Shown: in pieces, positions 22,853 through 33,668 of the stretch | How the letters are laid out: each line of letters opens with the position of its first letter | Position numbering within the stretch: the first letter of the stretch is position 1 | DNA from: Pleodorina starrii | Taxonomy: Eukaryota > Chlorophyta > Chlorophyceae > Chlamydomonadales > Volvocaceae | Reading direction: 5' to 3' | Assembly: GCA_030267565.1 (NCBI GenBank) | Contig: BRXU01000017.1 | Location: forward strand, 776,501 to 840,500 | DNA length: 64,000 nt | The notes under the pieces: model-generated | Told to the model about the DNA's origin: nothing | What the model saw: only the letters and a program-made list of their open reading frames with translations | Databases searched by the model: none | Translations under genes and position numbers: made by a program

Positions 22853-25800
22853 CTACTCCACTCTCACGCGCACGCTCGAGCCCTGCGCCGCCAGCGTCTC
22901 CTCCGCCCTCGCTGCCATGGACGCCAGGTCCGCACGAAAGGTCTCCCTCGGCTCCTGCGCCACCACCGCCTCCAGGCGCGGCGCGCGCAGTGCCAGGTGC
23001 AGCAGTGCCGGCAGGACGACCTCCTCCAGCAGGGGCCACGAGTCGATGTGTTGCCGGGTGCATCCGGGCCAGTCAATCGTGAGCCGCTGCAGCTGTGGCA
23101 GCGCAGCCAGAAACGGCAGCGCGACCGGAGGGAAGGGGGAGTCCTCGAACGCCAGCTTCTGCACGCATGGGGGGGGCACCGGTAGGAGCACATGCATGGC
23201 ACAAAGCCGCGGTTAGGGTAGGTCGTTTTGATACCGGTACTTGCTGTGGATGTGGTAGCGCGTGTCGTGGCGCATGTCGTGCCTTTAGGGTGCCTTTGGC
23301 CTGGGACAGTGGGACTGCGTTGCTACCGTGTGCTACGTGACGGCAGAAGGGGCATATATCTGGTGTCCAAGAAAACACCGGCCATCCTCATTCCATTCAA
23401 CCAATAACTGCAACAACACCAACGATGGCGCAAGCGCTGAAGTAAATAACTGAAGAACGCCCCTTGGCCCTCCCCCTCAAAAGCAAACATGAACCAAAAT
23501 TATCACACAGGTCCACATCTTACCGTTAGGCTGGTCAGGTTGTCCGATATAGCCCGAACGTCCACCGCATCCAACGACACATACACTAGCGTCAGCTCGT
23601 TCAGCTGCAGCGGCGCCAGCGCCGACAGCCACGGCGCGTGGCCACCCAACGGCGGCCGCGCTGCCGCCGCCGCCGCCGCTGCGGCGCCGCCAGGCGCCTC
23701 CGGCGCCAACGCCAGCGGCGGCCGCACCGGCCGCACCCCGCCTGGCACCACAACTTCCATCTTGCCGCGCAGCGGCGGCAGAAGCCGCCTTTCCAGCAGC
23801 TCCACCGCGCCCTGCATAGCGCCCACCACGTGTGGCGCCAGCCGTGGCCACTCGAACTGGTCGACTCCGTCCGGTTGGGCGTCAAGGTCGAGTGCCGTGA
23901 ACTGAAGCCGGTTGGGCGAGTGGTTGGTGCAGACATACTCCAGGGTGGGTGGCGGTGCCAGCGACGCGAGCAACGTCGGCGACGCCTCGCACACCGTCAG
24001 CACTCGCAGCTTCGGCGGCAGGCGCCAGCGCGGCAGGGAGGCCGCCCGCGGCTGCAGCCCGCCGGCCCGCGGCGTCGGCACCATCAGGCCGTAGACGTTC
24101 AGGTTCGTCAGCGCAGAGAGCGCCGTCAGGGGTCGTATATCCAGCTGCATGCCGTACAGGGTCAGGAAGCTGAGGTCCGGCATGCAGCGCACCGCCGCCA
24201 GTATGCCGGTGCGCTGCGCCTCCCACACCGCTGCCCAGCCCCCCCGCTGATCCGCCGTCAGATGTTGCCACTGGGCGGAGCCCTCGTGCTGATAGCACTG
24301 GTTGATGTTCAGGGAGAGGGTGTTTAGGGAGGTGAGGCCGGACAGGCAGGCGAGGTCCAGGCGGCATGCGTTGGGAAAGTCCGGGAAGTTGTGGTTGACG
24401 ATGTCGTTGCAGGCGCTGATGAAGACCAACTCTTTGAGCTGGCGGAGGCCGCACACGGCGCGCAGACCGGACTGGACCTCGGCTGCGGGGGCGGGCAGGC
24501 GGCAGGGGCAGCGGGGTGTGTGTGTGTGCATGTGTGTGTATATGTGCGCGTGTGTGTGTTTTGTTACATATTACGTTACGGTATCTTCCGGTTCTGACGC
24601 TGATGTGTGCGTGCATGTGGTTCCACGCACACGGCCACGCGCCTCCACACATTTTCACGTGCAGCATCCGGCTCGTATGGGTAGCCCTTCGGGTATGGGG
24701 GCTTGTGCGCGCCACAACCTTTCAACATACACACGCACACTTACACATGCAGCACACTGAAAAACCCAAATGGCACCAAAGCGCATACCGGTACAGTACG
24801 ACAATATACGGCACCGTGCAGTACGGCATGCGAACACCACGCACCGGCGCTCGCCACCAGCACGTCCGTCTCCCCGTAGTTTGAGATGTGCAGCTCCGCC
24901 AGAGAGGTGCCCAGACACATGCAGTGCAGCAACGTCGGCGGCCAGTGCCATACGTTGCTCAGCGCCAGGCTCTCCAGGCCGGGGAGGCACCGCTGCAACA
25001 GCTCCAGGGTGGCGTAGTGTTGGGCGCTCAGCCGCCAGACACCGCCGTCGGGGGGTGCGGTGGGGCGGTCGTCGTAGCTGAGGCTCAGCGTCCGGGGTCT
25101 GCGGGCCGCGACGGCGGCGGCGACGTCGCGAGTGAGGTGCGGGTATCCGTCCAGCGACGCGTGCTCCGTCGGGATGGGCGACTCGGCGCAGGCCGCGAAG
25201 AGTGCGAGGCTAGGAAAAAGCGAGGGAGAGAGGGAGGGAGAAAGGGGGAGAGTGACGGGCGCCATGAGAGGAACGGAAGAGAGGAAGGAGGGACAGGTGA
25301 GGACGAGGTCGTTTGGGGTGGGAGGGGGGGGGTTCGGGCGTCATTTGGGACGCCCGTCCAGTTCACGGATTGGCTGGGAGGCGAGGGAGTGGGGGCATCG
25401 GGGTGATCCGGGTGTATCCGGCGGAGGGGAGACGAGACGACCCAGGAGATGAAGGACCGAGTTGCGTTGTGCGGGCAAGGAAAGACTGGGCTTTAATTGC
25501 TGTCGACCCTGAGATCCGCGAGGATCCGCGGTTGCTGGTCAGGGGCATGTGTACGGGCATGTACGGCAATGCAAGGCCGCCAAGGCTGTCACGACTCACA
25601 TCTGTTGCTCGCGGACCGCAGGGTCGTCCTGCTGCAGCAGCTCAGTCATGTAAACAACGATGCTCAGCGGCCGGGTGCCGCGAGCGATGGCCGCCCGCAC
25701 CGCATGGCTGACCTCCTTGGGCGACGGCGCCAAGGAGTTGCTCTCTGTGCCCAGCGTCACCGAGACGCGGCTAGCGAGCCGGTCGAATAGCGACCTGGCG

Positions 25801-25946
25801 TCGCGGGATACGCCGCGGATGGCTTTTGCGTCATCGTCATCTAAGTTGGACCACAGGACGGCGGCGACTCCGCAGAAGTTGCTTGCCGGCTCCGGTCTTT
25901 CGCCCGACACCTGATCCGGTAGCCTATTGTTGTCTGACAAATCCAT
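22853..25946 (-). CDS. F-box-like/leucine-rich-repeat protein, paralog 1
   Basis: Exons 25946-25600, 25209-24845, 24482-23524 and 23158-22853 join in phase (658 residues). Residues 1-115 include NLDDDDAKAIRGVSRDARSL, which has the look of an F-box-like helix set before SRVSVTL. The rest is irregular leucine-rich repeats (LDLACLSGLTSLNTLSLNIN, LTALSALTNLNVYGLMV, LPQLQRLTIDW, VVLPALLHLALRAPRLEAVV). A poly-Ala stretch lies in exon 3. The gene at 29330-32421 on the other strand is a clear paralog with identical exon number and intron phases (2, 1, 0). Such proteins usually pick substrates for SCF ubiquitin ligases, but here that is only inference and the F-box is weak. Confidence 0.82.
24513..24562 (+). 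repeat. (TG)n microsatellite in LRR paralog 1 intron 2
   Basis: Interrupted TG dinucleotide run inside the intron at 24483-24844. Confidence 0.85.
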
Positions 25947-27529
25947 GTGATTTTTCTTTAATTTAATAACGGGCAGCGCGCTCCTCCCTAGTGTTCAAGT
26001 CCCCAATGTCGCCGACGGCCAAACCCAATAGTTTGCGAAAATCCTCCGAACCCGGCCCGTGCACCCGTCCAGAGACACACGTTTTTACAAGTTTAAATGT
26101 AATTAAAGCGTTGACTGGGCTCCTAGCTTAAAGGACACCGTCAGTGGATGCCCGTCTGCAAGTGCTCTAGTGACGCGCAGCCTTCCCGTTCCAGCCATAT
26201 CAGAACATGTGCAGAAGAGAGTTGCATAAATGTGTCAGCTGGACGGGTTACAGTGGTCTCGGAGCAACCTGTGCCACGTGGAGTCGCAGAGCGTACAGCT
26301 CGCCTACACAGTTGCCTTCATCCTAACCTAGTGGCTCCGCGACTCCCTTCAATATCTTTGCAGACCTCTATAGCTTGTCATCATCCTCCGATCTCATGCC
26401 ACTCGTCCCTCTGCTTCACGAGAACCCTCGCTGACCAGTGGAGGGGGGCCAACCCGCGACTTATATCGGCTGCGGCCGTGGCTGTCACACTGACTCGCCC
26501 CCACCTGTGTGTTCACAACATGCCCCGATGCCCGGAGCCCTAAAACGCTTGACCCGCGGGGCTGACCACCGGCACGCGGCCATTCCATGCGTGGCTAGTT
26601 GTGCCGCAACCGGCGGACCAGCTTGACGTCGTCGACGCTCCATGGCATTGCCGAGGCCTGGTGCACGGATGGCAGCGCGAGGCGTGGGCATCCTGGCGAT
26701 CGAGAAGGTGACCGCCGAGTAGCTGAGACGGTTGAAGGGCAGGGGAGAAGTTTCGCCACGAGGGCTAGACGGCACTCTGTAAGCGAAACGTTCCCCGCGT
26801 GTCACCCCCGAAATTGACTTTGAGAAGGATCTCGCCCACCCATCAAGACCATGAAGCATTTGCGTCGATATCATAGAGCAGCAAGTGGTGCAAACCATTC
26901 CTCGCAGCGAATGGTGCTAACAGCAAGGCACAGGAGTTCTCACCGAAAAGTTGACGCCCGTTCTCAAAGCATCTTGAAGTGCTTTTTATCCCGCCCGCGC
27001 ATATAGTTGATTGCCGAAACTACGGAGAGTTGGGGGTCAAGTGGGACATGCCCACGCCTTTTCAATCAAGACGTTGCTTGTCCGTTAGGCTGCTGAACTG
27101 CGTCTAAGGTAAACCAAAGCAAGCGCGCAAAGATGATGACCGTAAGAATCCAGTGTGCGCGCCGTAGCACCAACTGCAGTCCTGTGGGCTGGTCCGGCGT
27201 CGGCTTCCACCACAACATAATTAATATAACTATGGAGGCTTAAGAATTTATGTGACTATGGAGGCTTAAAAATTAATTTGCTTGGAGTGATGCGTGCTGC
27301 AGTAATCCGACGGCGTCGCAAGTGCTGAACGCCTTTATACAAGTTATGGACAGCTCAGGCCGTGAGTTAACGCCGTTGCTGGGCTAGGAATCACAGGAAA
27401 CATATTTGCTTGCAAGTAAGTCAACCATCTTACCAGCAGCTCCACGATCGGCCTTCTACGACAGTCTCGGTGCTGTGCCATCAACGACGCCGTACATATC
27501 CACTGGATCGCACAGCCTACCAGCAGTGC
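25947..27529. other. Spacer between divergent LRR paralogs, left part
   Basis: Holds the promoter of the minus-strand LRR gene and about 1.5 kb of lower-GC DNA without a supported gene. Open frames such as 26485-26898 (-) show no family features. A short direct repeat, (A/T)ACTATGGAGGCTTAA(G/A)AATT, occurs at about 27230-27245 and 27255-27270. Confidence 0.4.
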
Positions 27530-28060
27530 ATGGGGTTACCGAAGCAGTTCGAGGGGTACATCCCGCCGGCGCACCACCGTTCCTTACTTCGTTTTCGTTT
27601 GTGTGTGTCTGACTTAGCGATTAATAGCGAGAGCAGCAGGTCTAGGGAGCTTCGTGTGTGTAAGACGTGTCGCTCTAATGGTGCTGTGGAGGATGAGAAG
27701 CATTTTCTGCTGGAGTGCTCCGCGCTTGCGTCTGCGCGGCAGAGGCTTTGGGATTTGGGTGTGCCCGTTAGTGCGTGTGTTAACGATGTCATGCAAGTTG
27801 ACGACCAGCGTGGTCTTGCGAGTGCTATTTTTGAAATGTTCCGCTTACGGCGAGAATGCATCTCTTCGTAAAGTTGTGCTTGGCATCTATCTTTCAAGTT
27901 ATGCCATTCGTCTGTGCTTCTCCTGTATCCTGACGTTACATCGTTTCTTTGGTTACTGTTTCTCTTGTTTCCGTTTGCTTTTCTGCTTGGCTGAAGCGGT
28001 TCATGAGCCTCCGGGTTCGTTTGAGCCGTACGAGCTCGTTGAAGCTTGTAACATCATCAT
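27530..28060 (+). mobile_element. 5'-truncated non-LTR retrotransposon (LINE), copy B
   Basis: The frame ending at 27871 encodes HHRSLLRFRLCVSDLAINSE, then ELRVCKTCRSNGAVEDEKHF and LLEC, the same C-x2-C-x10-H-x4-C finger as copy A, and ends in LRRECISS. Its 3' UTR carries the same CATGAGCCTCCGGGTTCG block and ends GCTTGTAACATCATCATC. The finger is typical of the C-terminus of LINE ORF2 proteins. The left boundary is uncertain; the open frame continues back to about 27410. It lies between the two inverted LRR paralogs. Confidence 0.82.
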
Positions 28061-29329
28061 CAGCAGTGCAGAATTTGAGTTTTTGTGTGCTGGCGTGGCG
28101 TCGCGGGTGGCGGGGAGGCCTTTCTGTCTGAGGATGTGAGGCATGTGTCGTTTTGCAAATATCGGTACCCCAGAGGACGGCCAGTGCGTACCGCACCTGA
28201 GCACTGTCCCGGCCGAAACCCATGCTTTCCGAAGTGCAGCTGAGTGAGTCCAATGGCCGCCTCGCCGAAATTGCGAGGGATATTTTGCTGACGGCACTGC
28301 CTCGCTGGATTTTACTCCCGGGGCTGTGCATTGCACTCAAAGCCAGTCAACAGCGTCAGCCCTTTGACCCTTGAGCAGCTTCATGACCTATCTGAGCTCT
28401 TGGCGGAAATTATGCCTGCGCTTGGGAGAGGTGGTTGGTCCAGGCGCTTGCAAAGATGCTGACTTGCTGAGATCGCACCATGTAGCTGTTATCCAGCTCC
28501 TCTGTACTTACATAATTTGCTGAGAGCTGTAGTGGCGGCCCGCTCGCGCATCACTTGCTGCTCTCGTGTCGAAAGCGTCGCATCATGCATCAGTGCTCAG
28601 CGCCAACAATTTTGCATACACAGACATATGCAACCGGAACGCAATTCGGCACATTTGGATACATATATGTGATGTGATTCTTGGTTCGTGCGCCGTGGCC
28701 AGTGATGGCATTCCGTTAGGGCAACTACGCGTCCGAGACGCACGGGCTCTCCCAGACTCTCACACCGCAAAGATGGCAAAATCACTCATATGCGTCCATA
28801 CATTGTAGGCCACCTTTTGCCAATGACTGCCCGCTTGGCGGGGCAAGGCAGGGCGTTGTATAGAACCTATGGATTTGTCAACGTGAAGAAGAACCCCAAA
28901 TGGCAGTATTTGGCAGTGGTACGCAGAACATACGTAATCCCTACTGTATGGGATTTGGGATAAGAAAAATTCCGTTACCGCTTTGTACGTCTGCATTTAA
29001 AAAGTACTTTCCCGCCACGTCTGCGCTGGTGCAAAATGGAATGGCGGAGCGGACCGACGACCACATTCAAACTAAACATAAGTGTGGCAAACTGTCGATT
29101 TTATTTTAGCTTATATACAAGCATCCTGTACCTTATCCGGCGGTGAGTGACAGCTATCCTGGCAGGCTGGTAACGCCCGCTCGACAATTTTCTGCTGGAG
29201 TCGCCGTCGCTTGTTAAAAAATAGCACACTCTTTACAACATTTGAATCCAGCGTCCGGCTCATAATCCAACGCAAATCTATTTGCCCGCCGCGCAAGCAG
29301 CCCCAGCGCCAAGGGTCCAACAACCGACG
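28061..29329. other. Spacer between divergent LRR paralogs, right part
   Basis: Lower-GC spacer without a supported gene. It contains the dispersed motif at 28486-28506. The promoter of the plus-strand LRR gene should be at its right end. Confidence 0.4.
28486..28506 (+). repeat. Dispersed repeat motif, second copy
   Basis: Identical over 21 bases to 16882-16902 (CTGTTATCCAGCTCCTCTGT plus A). The flanks differ after a few bases. Confidence 0.55.
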
Positions 29330-32300
29330 ATGGGAGCGACTGGCGGCGACCCACAGCCGGCGACCCGCGCGCAGCCGCAAACCGCAACATTTAATAATAT
29401 CTTGGTCTGCGATGATCACGCTGGGACCTTTTTCCGCATTGTCACTGTCGCTTGGCGCTATCTGATGCCGTGCGACGCGCGCTCGATTCGTGCTGCGTGT
29501 CGCGACGGCCTACTGCTGCACGACTCCATGAACACCAGCGTCGAGCTGAACCTTGGAGGTCGGGACCACGCGCCGGACCCGCACCCGGAGGAGCTCGCTC
29601 GCGCGCTGTGTGCCGCTCGCGCGCGTGGCATGCGGCCTAACTACGTCGCCCTTTGCATGAGGGAGCTCCTCAACGGCGACGACCCTGTTGTCCGAGAGCA
29701 GCAGATGTAAGCCCCTCTTTCCTCTACCTATGTGCCGCCACCTCTGCAACAGCCACAACAGCCCCCGGCCCCTCATAATAATCCAATCCATGCGTGCCTC
29801 ATCGCATCGAAGCGCCGTTCAATAAATGCGCCGAATGGGCGACATTAATTCTCATGACGCGCCAATCACAGTCCCGTCCTCCCTGTCCCTGGACGCGCCG
29901 CGGAACTGAAATGCCCCCCAATGCCCCGAAACGCCCGCCCGCGTCGCTACCGCGTCCCTGCCGCCTCCACCTCCGTCCCTGCGACTGGCACGTCAACAAA
30001 TCCGTTCAACCACGTCGCCTCGGCATCCTTGCTTCGGGTCTTCTTTCCCTCCAATCTGCGCGCAGCCTCGCCGTTCTGTCGTCCCTGGCCGGCTTGAACG
30101 TCGACATCCTCGACTTCCACAGCCACCCGCACCTCACGCCTGCCGTCGCGTCGGCTGCCGCTTCACTGGCGCCGACGGAGCTGCACCTCTCCTACCACGA
30201 GCCGCCGCCGCGGGCCGCGCAGATCGGCGGTGGCAGCCTTCCGCTACGCGACACCAATACATATGCCGCCTTTGAGTTGTTGTCCAGGTGCCTGCCGCGG
30301 CTCCGAGAGCTTAGCCTGATCGGAGTCACCCACTGGCCCGTCTTTATGCTGCACTCGCTGCACCTGGGCAGTCGACTTACGGCGCTGTACCTGGACATGT
30401 ATGAGACGGAGGGCCACTCGCCGACCAGCACGGGTGAGGGCGTGGGGGCGGCGAGCAAGGGCGAGGGCGAGGGAGGCGTGGCAACACGAGAGATGTAAGG
30501 AGAGGATGCGGCGAAGGAATGCTCGCAGACGTATCTATGCGGCATACGGCAGGTCATTCCCAACACAGCAGGCACATTCCATTGCCTCGACGCAGCCCCT
30601 CACCTCCACCCTACTGTCCGCCTGCCGCCGCCTTTTCCCCCGCTACTTTTACCGAACCAGAACCCGTGCTCCCCGCCTCCCTCCCTTGGCTCCTCTTCCA
30701 CCTCCCGTGTGCCATCGCCGCCGCAGACCTGCAGTCCTGCCTCCACGCCGTCTCCGGCCTCACACAGCTGAAGCTGTTCCAGTTTGAGAGCAGCGGCAGC
30801 CACGTCAACCGCCACTTCCCCCACAAGCCCGACGCCTGCAACCTCGACCTTGCCTGCCTCGCCTCTCTCACGGCCCTCACGACCCTTTCGCTCAATCTAG
30901 AGGTCCTGTACCAGGAGGACAACACCTGGGGCTTCGCAAGGCAGCCACGCGAGGTGCGGCAGCGCTGGGCGGCGGCATGGGAGCGCCAGCGTGCCGGCCT
31001 GGCGGCCGCGCTGCGCGCCATGCCGGCCCTCTGCGACTTGCGGGTGATTGGTATGCAACTCTCAGTCAGGGGGCTGTCGGCCTTGACGGCCCTCAAGTCC
31101 CTCACGCTTCAGGGCCTGCTGCTGTCGCCGCCGCTGGAGATGGACGCGGCTGGTGCGGCCCGCCCCCTCGCGGCGGCGGCAGCGGCGGCGCCAGCCGACC
31201 TGCGGGTCGCTGCGGCCGGCGGCGCCAGCCGCCGCTGGCCGCTGCCGCCGCGCTTGCGGCAGCTGCGCATTATGCTGGCGTCGCCGACGGTCCTGGGCTC
31301 GCTCGTCCGGCCGGCCAACCTGACCGTCGTGGGCATGTTTGGACCCAGCCGGATAAGTTTCTTGCCGCTGGACCTCCACACAGCAGCCGCGGGCGTCGCT
31401 GCTGTGGATGGGGACGCGGCGGATGGCGCGCCGCCGCCTGGGCAGCCAGGGCCGGGCCCTCGCTGGCCGCAGCTGTCCCCGGCGGCAATCGGCGCGTTCC
31501 GGTCGGCGGTCCACTTGCTGCGCGGCTGCCTGCTGACGGAGGCGACCAGGTTGTGGGTGACTGCCGACGGCGCGCGCGGGGCGCTGCGGCCACCGCCGCC
31601 GCCGCTGCTGCTTCCGGCGGCGGAGGCGGAGGCGCAAGCGCCGGCCGCAGCGGCGGCGGCCGATGGCGGTGGTGCAAGTGGCGGTGCGGAGGGCGCAGCG
31701 GTGGCGGCGCCGCTGGGTGGCCACGCGGCGTGGCTGTGTGCGCTGGCGCCGCTGCAGCTTCAGGCGTTGCATCTGGAGAATATCCACCTGGAGAGGGCGG
31801 ACATTGTCTGTATCGCCACCAGCTTGGGCGACCTGACGGTGGGTTTGGGATTCGGCGGACTGAAGGTATTTCCCTCGCTGCCGTCGTCGCTGCGGTGTCG
31901 GATGAGTGGCGTCTCGTTTGGAGGTGCGGGTGGTGCAAAGCCGGGCAAAGCCTTCTACTACTTGTGCGCGCGTCGTTTTTTGTGCGCCTGCTCCTTCTCC
32001 TCGCGTGACAATACCTCGTCTACCTCTCGTAGCCATGTGCGACACTGTGTACCGGTACTCTCCTCCGACCTTCTGAACTTCTGGCCTGGCGTGCATTCAT
32101 GCCGCTGCGCCGGCGCAGGAGCTGGATCTTGGCAGCTCGGAATTCCCTCCTGAGGCGCTGCTGGCCCTGACCGCCCTGAGGCGCCTGACGGCCCTGACCT
32201 TCACCTGGGCTTCTGGAGCGGCAGAGTACGGCACCTGGGGTGTCGCAGCGGTGGTGAAGGCCGTGTTGCTACGGCTGGCAAGGGGGGCACCGAGCCTGGC

Positions 32301-32421
32301 GACGGTGCGGGTGCATCCGCCGCAGCAGTCGTACTACGCCGCTACGTGTCGGCCGGTGATTGAGGCGGTTCAGGCGGTGCTGACCGCGCGCGGCTCTCGG
32401 GTGCGTGTGAGTCTGGAGTGA
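29330..32421 (+). CDS. F-box-like/leucine-rich-repeat protein, paralog 2
   Basis: Exons 29330-29706, 30066-30433, 30727-31838 and 32119-32421 join in phase (719 residues). Exon 1 has an F-box-like stretch (FFRIVTVAWRYLMPCDARSI then RAACRDG) and ends VREQQ like paralog 1. Exon 2 encodes LPRLRELSLIGVTHWPVFML; exon 3 LACLASLTALTTLSLNLEVL and LSALTALKSLTLQGLLL; exon 4 SSEFPPEALLALTALRRLTA. These leucine repeats align segment by segment with paralog 1. Exon 3 is longer because of Ala/Gly-rich insertions (about residues 300-340 and 470-530). The gene diverges from paralog 1 across a 3.4-kb spacer, which points to an inverted duplication. A role as a ubiquitin-ligase adaptor is inference only. Confidence 0.84.
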
Positions 32422-33668
32422 TGGCTGATGGGAGGTTTTTTTTAGGGTTTTGGGAGGCAGGATTTATAATGTTGCTATGCGTTCTCATTGCGTACTGTTA
32501 TGGGGTTTCATCGACACTTGGGGGCCGATGGAATAGGGAAGGGGACGGGGCTGGGGTTTCGACAGGAAAGCAAGGCCCAAGAGATTGACTGAGATTGGCT
32601 GAGATTCAGTACTTTAGAACTCCTTCCAGTACTGTTCTATCGTAAGGGATAGCTGGAGCAGCTGACTTTCTTAGCGTGACGAGCGCCGCAGCGGCAATTT
32701 CGTGCTGGAGAAAGCTGTACGTGTTGTTTGAGGGCGTCCACTGGCGTCCCAGGTACCGTATGTCGCGTGATTCCGGCCGCACTTTGAGGATCAGACGGGG
32801 CAGGCGGCGCTCTGCACTAACAGCGGGACATGCTTGTAGATTTCGAAGATGTGGGCCAGTCGCCAGCTCGTGGACTACCTGTGCTTGCTCGTTGCCGTAC
32901 TGTATGGCCGTACAGGCCAGCGTCAAGATCTCCCGTACGTCTGCTGCCGCCGGTCCATCCCAGCGGCTGCCATTTTGATGAGGCAAATCCTACATATTGG
33001 AAATGTTTGCCATATTCCCATGGGGCCGGTGACCAATTTTTCGATACATTGTTGGCAGTTGCAAAGCGCAATCTCGGAACTTGCAAATTGGGTAGTTTTT
33101 CGGATGACGGAGTTGGCACTGTTTTGGACACGGCGCCTTTCGGCCTTTCCGGTGTCAGGAGCCGAAGTTTTGTTGCGTTGGGCGCCTTGGGCGCTGCCAG
33201 TGGCTGAGCGCGGTTCGACTATCGACACGCGTCGAGAAGGATCCTGGATAGACCCGGTTTATTTCGAGATGGAGCTGTTAGAGCTGGTTAGAGTTGCCCT
33301 TTCGGCTGGCTGTGTTGCGATAAGTCCACGAGTCCGAATCGGATTTCACGGTTGGATCCTCACGGACGGCAAGGTAGGTCCAGTGGTCCATGAGCCTCCT
33401 GCTGGCTCGTCTGGGCCTTACAAGCAACTCAAGCGGCTTGTAACATTACATCACCTACTGGAGATACAAGTCATTACTTGTTGAATCGCCGTAGATCTAC
33501 GTAGACACAGGGAGTGCCACATCCAGTGTCGAGCTTGCAACAGGCGGCATTCAGTTTTACCTCCGGCTTGTTCCGGAAATCGTACAAGATGATTGAGCTT
33601 TAAATTTTACACCATATTCAAACTTCAGTCCTGCGCCAAAGGCGACTGACCTGCGGAGTGCCGTCGTC
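32422..33668. other. Spacer between LRR paralog 2 and RadA
   Basis: Contains a TTTTAGGG copy in a T-rich stretch near 32437-32450, low-GC DNA with open but unrecognised frames (32606-32986 minus, 32849-33484 plus), and a LINE-like 3' end at 33389-33450. No gene is supported. Confidence 0.4.
33389..33450 (+). mobile_element. Diverged LINE 3' end, copy C
   Basis: CATGAGCCTCCTGCTGGCTCG and the following GGCTTGTAACATTACATC block match, with many changes, the 3' UTR ends of copies A and B (CATGAGCCTCCGGGTTCG...GCTTGTAACAT). No reverse-transcriptase remnant was seen upstream. It is probably an older or different subfamily. Confidence 0.5.

Noticed and set aside
22374..23216. A 280-codon plus-strand frame
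   Set aside because: It runs antisense through the last exon of the LRR gene and its sequence has no family features; it is a shadow of that gene.
26485..26898. 137-codon minus frame, considered as a retrotransposon fragment
   Set aside because: No reverse transcriptase, integrase or finger motif could be identified in any frame.
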